NCBI GenBank assembly: GCA_964497615.1
Contig: CAZCEC010000125.1
Location: forward strand, 1 to 8,850
Length of the DNA: 8,850 nt
Direction of reading: 5' to 3'
Origin: CAZCEC01 sp964497615
GTDB lineage: Bacteria > Chloroflexota > Anaerolineae > Anaerolineales > UBA6663
Positions 6,145 through 8,850 of the stretch are shown piece after piece. The position numbers and the translations under genes are program-made. Below the pieces are notes generated by a model. It made no database searches. It had not been told where the DNA came from and worked only from the letters and a program-made list of their open reading frames with translations. Every line of letters begins with the position of its first letter. The stretch's first letter is position 1.

Positions 6145-6171
6145 ATTCCGAGGCGTTCTCCGCCGAGGAAT
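6145..6171. terminator. Symmetric hairpin in the convergent spacer, with tandem GA mismatches on the plus strand
   Basis: ATTCC (6145-6149) pairs with GGAAT (6167-6171), and GGCG (6152-6155) pairs with CGCC (6161-6164), around a TTCTC loop. The two stems are joined by GA opposite GA (6150-6151 and 6165-6166). In plus-strand RNA this is the arrangement known to form stable sheared G-A pairs. It lies midway between two converging genes and could serve as a transcript end for either. Confidence 0.4.
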
Positions 6172-6179
6172 CAGAATCT

Positions 6180-6207
6180 CCAGGCTCGTCCTGGCATCCT
6201 TCTTTTT
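6180..6207 (+). terminator. Likely intrinsic terminator of the HAD transcript
   Basis: CCAGG (6180-6184) and CCTGG (6190-6194) form a 5-bp stem with a CTCGT loop. It is followed by a T-rich stretch, catccttcttttt (6195-6207), the only such run in the window. The U-tract begins several bases after the stem, so efficiency may be modest. Confidence 0.45.
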
Positions 6208-6237
6208 CCTATTCTGTTGGGCTTTGTATCGTGGGGG

Positions 6238-6257
6238 TGCCCGCCAGGGCAGGGCGG
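6238..6257 (-). terminator. Small hairpin immediately after the hydrolase-fold gene
   Basis: TGCCC (6238-6242) pairs with GGGCA (6247-6251) around GCCA. An alternative pairing is CCGCC (6241-6245) with GGCGG (6253-6257). It abuts the stop codon of the minus-strand gene. No U-run follows on the minus strand, so termination here is only a suggestion. Confidence 0.25.
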
Positions 6258-7046
6258 TCAGCGAATCCGCCGCCGCCACTCTTCCTTCAGCCCCAGGTTC
6301 GTCAGGGGTTCGCCCGATTTGAGCGTCAGGAAGTCCGCCAGCAGTCGGTTGAACTTTGCGGCTTCGTCCAGCATCGGGAAGTGCCGCGACTCCTCCAGCC
6401 CAATCGCGTGCACGTTTCCGTTCAGCCCCTCCAGCGCGGTCTCGCCCGGCGGGCTGATCAGCGGGTCCTTTTCCCCGTGCACCAGTAGATAAGGCGGGCG
6501 CAGCCCGGCCAGCGCCGTGTGCGCCTCCATCGCCATCACCGCCCGCACCGAGGCCTCCACCGCCTGCGGGTCGGCCTTGGCCGCCTCCCGGCTAATCGGC
6601 TCCACCGCCGGGCCGCGCCCCAGCAGCCAGTCAATCAGGCTCGCCGCCGGCCCCGCCAGCAGCCGCGGGTTGATGTCCGCCGGCCGCAGCGGCACGCTCA
6701 CGCCCATCGCCCGGTCTGCCAGCTCCGGGCACTTCGCCGCCAGCCGCAGCACCACCGCGCCGCCCAATCCATGCCCCACAAACGCCGCCTTCAAAATGCC
6801 CAACTGCTCCATGAATCGCCCGACCATATCGGCCTGCGCTTCCAGCGCATAGCGCGCCCCCACCTTGGCCGAGTCGCCATATCCCCACAGGTCTAGCGCA
6901 TACGTGCGATACTCCGCGCTCAGCGCCTGCATCGTTGGAATCCAATACCGCCACGAGCCCAGCCAGCCGTGGAGGAAGATCAACGGCCGGCCCCGGCCGA
7001 GGACCTCATAGTGAATCAGTTCGTCCTCAATGATCAGCGCGCTCAA
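6258..7046 (-). CDS. Alpha/beta-hydrolase-fold protein lacking the usual nucleophile serine
   Basis: This 262-aa protein has the alpha/beta-hydrolase fold. The oxyanion-loop motif is FLHGW (24-28), strand beta-4 gives ALDLWGYGDS (50-59), the nucleophile elbow is VGHGLGG (90-96), the acid is Asp194 in HGEKDPLI, and the catalytic His is His222 in SRHFPMLDE. In active esterases and lipases of this family the elbow is G-x-S-x-G; here the middle residue is Gly93, encoded GGA. A Ser codon would need at least two base changes, so a single sequencing error is unlikely. The acid and base are kept. It may be a non-catalytic binding protein, or use another chemistry. The start is TTG at 7046, 35 bases after the response-regulator stop, with no clear Shine-Dalgarno sequence. 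No ATG lies upstream in frame before the previous gene, so the exact start is uncertain. Its position makes it the last gene of the kinase/regulator operon. Confidence 0.88.
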   Translation of the reverse strand: MSALIIEDELIHYEVLGRGRPLIFLHGWLGSWRYWIPTMQALSAEYRTYALDLWGYGDSAKVGARYALEAQADMVGRFMEQLGILKAAFVGHGLGGAVVLRLAAKCPELADRAMGVSVPLRPADINPRLLAGPAASLIDWLLGRGPAVEPISREAAKADPQAVEASVRAVMAMEAHTALAGLRPPYLLVHGEKDPLISPPGETALEGLNGNVHAIGLEESRHFPMLDEAAKFNRLLADFLTLKSGEPLTNLGLKEEWRRRIR

Positions 7047-7081
7047 CGGTGCGGGTGTCGCGAATGTGGGCCTCGGCCGCC

Positions 7082-7459
7082 TCAGCCAGCCTTCGGCTTG
7101 TTGAGGATCTCGGCCACCTTGCGCGTCAACTGGTCGGGCGCAAACGGCTTCAGCAGATACTCGTCGCCCCCTGCGTCCAGCCCGGACTGCACCTCGGCCT
7201 CCTGCCCCTTGGCGGATAGGAACACGACTGGAATGTGCTGCGTCGCCGGCTCCGCCTTGATCAGTTTGCAGGCCTCGTAACCCGTCATCTTCGGCATCCG
7301 CACATCCGTCAGCACCAGGTCCGGGATTTCCTGCAGCGTGAGCTGCACCGCCTCCTCCCCGTTGTTGGCCGTAATCACCTCATAGCCCGCGAACCGCAGC
7401 GTAAAGGCGATCAAGTCGCGTATATCGCGCTCATCCTCAGCAACCAATATCTTTGTCAT
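7082..7459 (-). CDS. Single-domain response regulator (CheY-like receiver)
   Basis: This 125-aa protein is one receiver domain with no output domain. The acidic pocket is Glu8-Asp9, the phospho-acceptor is Asp52 in LVLTDVRMP, the switch Ser is Ser82 in FLSAKG, and the conserved Lys is Lys104 in LLKPF. It would accept phosphate from the histidine kinase encoded 36 bases upstream. It would then act by protein contact, for example on another kinase, a phosphotransfer protein or a motor or enzyme partner, since no DNA-binding domain is present. The GGDEY stretch at 97-101 is part of the receiver loop and not a diguanylate cyclase motif. Its ATG overlaps the stop of a five-codon leader ORF (7456-7473) as ATGA, and the good Shine-Dalgarno sequence AGGAG lies before that leader rather than before this start. 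Translation may be coupled. Confidence 0.95.
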   Translation of the reverse strand: MTKILVAEDERDIRDLIAFTLRFAGYEVITANNGEEAVQLTLQEIPDLVLTDVRMPKMTGYEACKLIKAEPATQHIPVVFLSAKGQEAEVQSGLDAGGDEYLLKPFAPDQLTRKVAEILNKPKAG

Positions 7460-7473
7460 GCGCCGTCTCTCAT
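7456..7473 (-). CDS. Possible five-codon leader ORF overlapping the response-regulator start
   Basis: The minus strand reads ATG AGA GAC GGC GCA TGA, coding for MRDGA. AGGAG (7483-7479) lies exactly 5 bases before this ATG, an ideal Shine-Dalgarno spacing, but about 19 bases before the ATG of the response regulator. The leader stop and the regulator start overlap as ATGA. A ribosome ending here could restart on the regulator. It may also be chance in a 36-base spacer. The peptide itself is unlikely to have a function. Confidence 0.35.
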   Translation of the reverse strand: MRDGA

Positions 7474-7495
7474 CCCAGCTCCTGGTTGATTGGGA

Positions 7496-8850
7496 CTAGT
7501 GATGTTCTCCAACCGCTTCCGGCGGTTGCCCTTCCATATCTGCCTGGGCGATCGGAATCGCCAGCGCGAATGTGCTCCCGCGCCCCACCTCCGACTTCTC
7601 CAGCCACAGCCGCCCCCCGTGCATCTCGGCCAGTTGCCGCGCAATCGCCAGCCCCAGCCCCGTCCCCGAGCTGGCCAGCACCAGCGCGTCCTCCCCCCGG
7701 TAGAACCGGTCAAACAGCCGCGGCTGATCAGCCGGCGCCACGCCGATGCCCGTGTCGCTCACCTGCACCACCACCGCGGTCCCGTCCGCCGCCGCCTCCA
7801 GCCGGATTGTGCCCCCGCCCGGCGTATAGTTGAAGGCATTGTCGGCCAGGTTCGTCAGCATCTGCGTCAGCCGTTCGCTGTCGGCCCACACTGGCGGCAG
7901 CCCGGCTGGGGCATCGGCCACCACCGTCATCGCCTTGCCCTCATCCCGGATGCGGCCCTCCAGCGTTGTCGCCACGGTCTTCATCACCTCCCCTACGTCC
8001 GTCGCTCGCATCACCAACTGCACCCGGCCCGACTCGATGCGCGAGATGTCCAGCAGGTCGTTCACCAGCAGGCTCAGCCGGTCGGCGTTGCCGCGGATGA
8101 TGTCCAGGAACCGCGCCTGGTCCGCCTGCAGCGGCCCGGCCGCGCCCATCAGCAGCAGGTCGGCGTAGCCTTTGATCGACGTCATCGGTGTCCGTAGTTC
8201 GTGGCTCACATTCGTCACGAACTCGCTCTTCAGCCGGTCTACCTCCACCTCGCGCGTGATGTCGCGGATCACCGACACCGACCCCAGGTACTCCTCCGCC
8301 GCGATCACCGGCGCCAGGTGCACCGACACCACCGTCTGGTCGTCCAGCGTCAGCCGCTGCGCCACGAACTCGCCCGGCTGATAGCTGTTCGGGTTCTTGC
8401 CCCAGCGCTCCATCGCCTTCGTCCACGCCTGCCCGGCCGCGCCGTAAATCCCCACGAATTCCGTCATCGGCCGGCCCATCACCTCCTGGCGGTCCAGCCC
8501 CAGAATGCGCTCGCAGGCCACATTGAACAGAATCACATCCCCGGCCTCGTCCGCCACCAGCACCCCGTCGGCAATGCCTTCCAGGATGGCGCGGCTCTTT
8601 GTCGCCTCCACCTGCTGCCCTCGCAGCATGCCCCCCAGCCGCTCCGCCTGGTCCCGGATCAGCCGGTACAGCTCCGCATTATTGATTGCCGCGCCCACCT
8701 GGTTCGCCGCCGCCGAGACCAGCCGCAGTTGTGCCTCGTCAAACGCGTCGAATTGCGAACTGACCAGCACCATCGCGCCCAGCGAGTCCTCGTTCGCCAG
8801 TAGCGGCACCACCAGCGATCCGCCCCCAGCCGGCCGAGACGGCGGAGGTT
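7496..8850 (-). CDS. Sensor histidine kinase (GAF-PAS-HisKA-HATPase), 5' end outside window
   Basis: The reading frame is open to the right edge, so this is the C-terminal 451 or so residues of a longer kinase. Numbering from the GTG codon at 8812, the visible order is as follows. The end of a GAF domain (about 1-45: VPLLANEDSLGAMVL and the closing helix) is followed by a helical linker. A PAS domain (about 72-188) follows, with ILEGIADGVLVAD at its start and the VIRDITREVE exit helix. HisKA has the phospho-acceptor His204 in FVTNVSHELRTPM. The ATPase domain has N-box Asn325 in NLADNAFNYTP, G1 DTGIG (353-357) and G2 GTGLGLAI (383-390). All catalytic residues are present. No membrane segment lies in the visible part, so sensing may be cytoplasmic through GAF/PAS. 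Upstream of 8812 the frame continues as a Pro/Gly-rich stretch (PPPSRPAGGG) that looks like a loop insertion in the GAF domain. It heads the operon with the receiver protein. Confidence 0.94.
   Translation of the reverse strand, partial: PPPSRPAGGGSLVVPLLANEDSLGAMVLVSSQFDAFDEAQLRLVSAAANQVGAAINNAELYRLIRDQAERLGGMLRGQQVEATKSRAILEGIADGVLVADEAGDVILFNVACERILGLDRQEVMGRPMTEFVGIYGAAGQAWTKAMERWGKNPNSYQPGEFVAQRLTLDDQTVVSVHLAPVIAAEEYLGSVSVIRDITREVEVDRLKSEFVTNVSHELRTPMTSIKGYADLLLMGAAGPLQADQARFLDIIRGNADRLSLLVNDLLDISRIESGRVQLVMRATDVGEVMKTVATTLEGRIRDEGKAMTVVADAPAGLPPVWADSERLTQMLTNLADNAFNYTPGGGTIRLEAAADGTAVVVQVSDTGIGVAPADQPRLFDRFYRGEDALVLASSGTGLGLAIARQLAEMHGGRLWLEKSEVGRGSTFALAIPIAQADMEGQPPEAVGEHH

Noticed and set aside
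5365..6279. A 304-codon minus-strand frame antisense to the HAD gene
   Set aside because: It has low-complexity Gly/Ala/Val composition and no motif, and it is fully covered by a gene with all four HAD motifs.
6140..6322. A 60-residue plus-strand ORF with a basic N-terminus and a hydrophobic stretch (ASFFFLFCWALY)
   Set aside because: It looks like a small membrane protein, but the hydrophobic part is encoded by the T-rich terminator tract. It has no Shine-Dalgarno sequence and runs antisense into the end of the hydrolase-fold gene.
7160..7180. GGDEY in the response regulator as a diguanylate cyclase signature
   Set aside because: It lies in the loop before the conserved Lys of a complete 125-residue receiver. 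There is no cyclase domain.

Overview
This is a GC-rich window with almost no AT-rich spacer. It holds eight protein-coding genes. One is cut by the right edge, and a tandem repeat runs off the left edge. The gene mix (anchored HtrA-type protease, GctB-like CoA-transferase subunit, FadD-type ligase, a GAF-PAS histidine kinase followed by a lone receiver protein) and the GC-rich hairpin repeats between genes suggest a free-living bacterium. Chloroflexota (Anaerolineae-like) is my best guess, but no marker gene proves it.

Layout from left to right. Positions 1-160 are four head-to-tail copies of a 40-bp unit, the last of which forms a perfect hairpin behind the htrA-like gene. The htrA-like gene (176-1303, minus) is divergent from a plus-strand pair: a CoA-transferase beta-family protein (1424-2245), then a zinc-ribbon plus beta-sandwich protein (2242-2949) whose TTG start overlaps the previous stop. 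Positions 2950-3415 have no credible gene. They hold three copies of a GC-rich palindromic repeat and further hairpins. A textbook sigma-70-type promoter (3416-3444) and a good ribosome-binding site then lead into a FadD-like acyl-CoA ligase (3515-5224). A heptanucleotide repeat tract sits directly before a HAD-IB phosphatase-like gene (5392-6093). A hairpin-rich convergent spacer (6094-6257) separates it from a minus-strand operon, read right to left: sensor histidine kinase (7496 to beyond 8850), single-domain response regulator (7082-7459) and alpha/beta-hydrolase-fold protein (6258-7046).

How the genes may work together. The kinase and receiver are an obvious phosphorelay pair, and the hydrolase-fold protein is probably co-transcribed with them. 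FadD would activate fatty acids to acyl-CoA. The CoA-transferase-like protein also belongs to acyl-CoA chemistry, but it has its own upstream region and no alpha subunit in view. No known multi-gene system (defence, secretion, biosynthetic cluster, CRISPR, mobile element) is visible.

The points most worth a second look are two enzyme-fold proteins that seem to lack their catalytic residue. The hydrolase-fold protein has Gly where the nucleophile should be. The CoA-transferase-like protein has Ala where the glutaconate CoA-transferase family has its catalytic Glu. A five-codon leader ORF also overlaps the response-regulator start.
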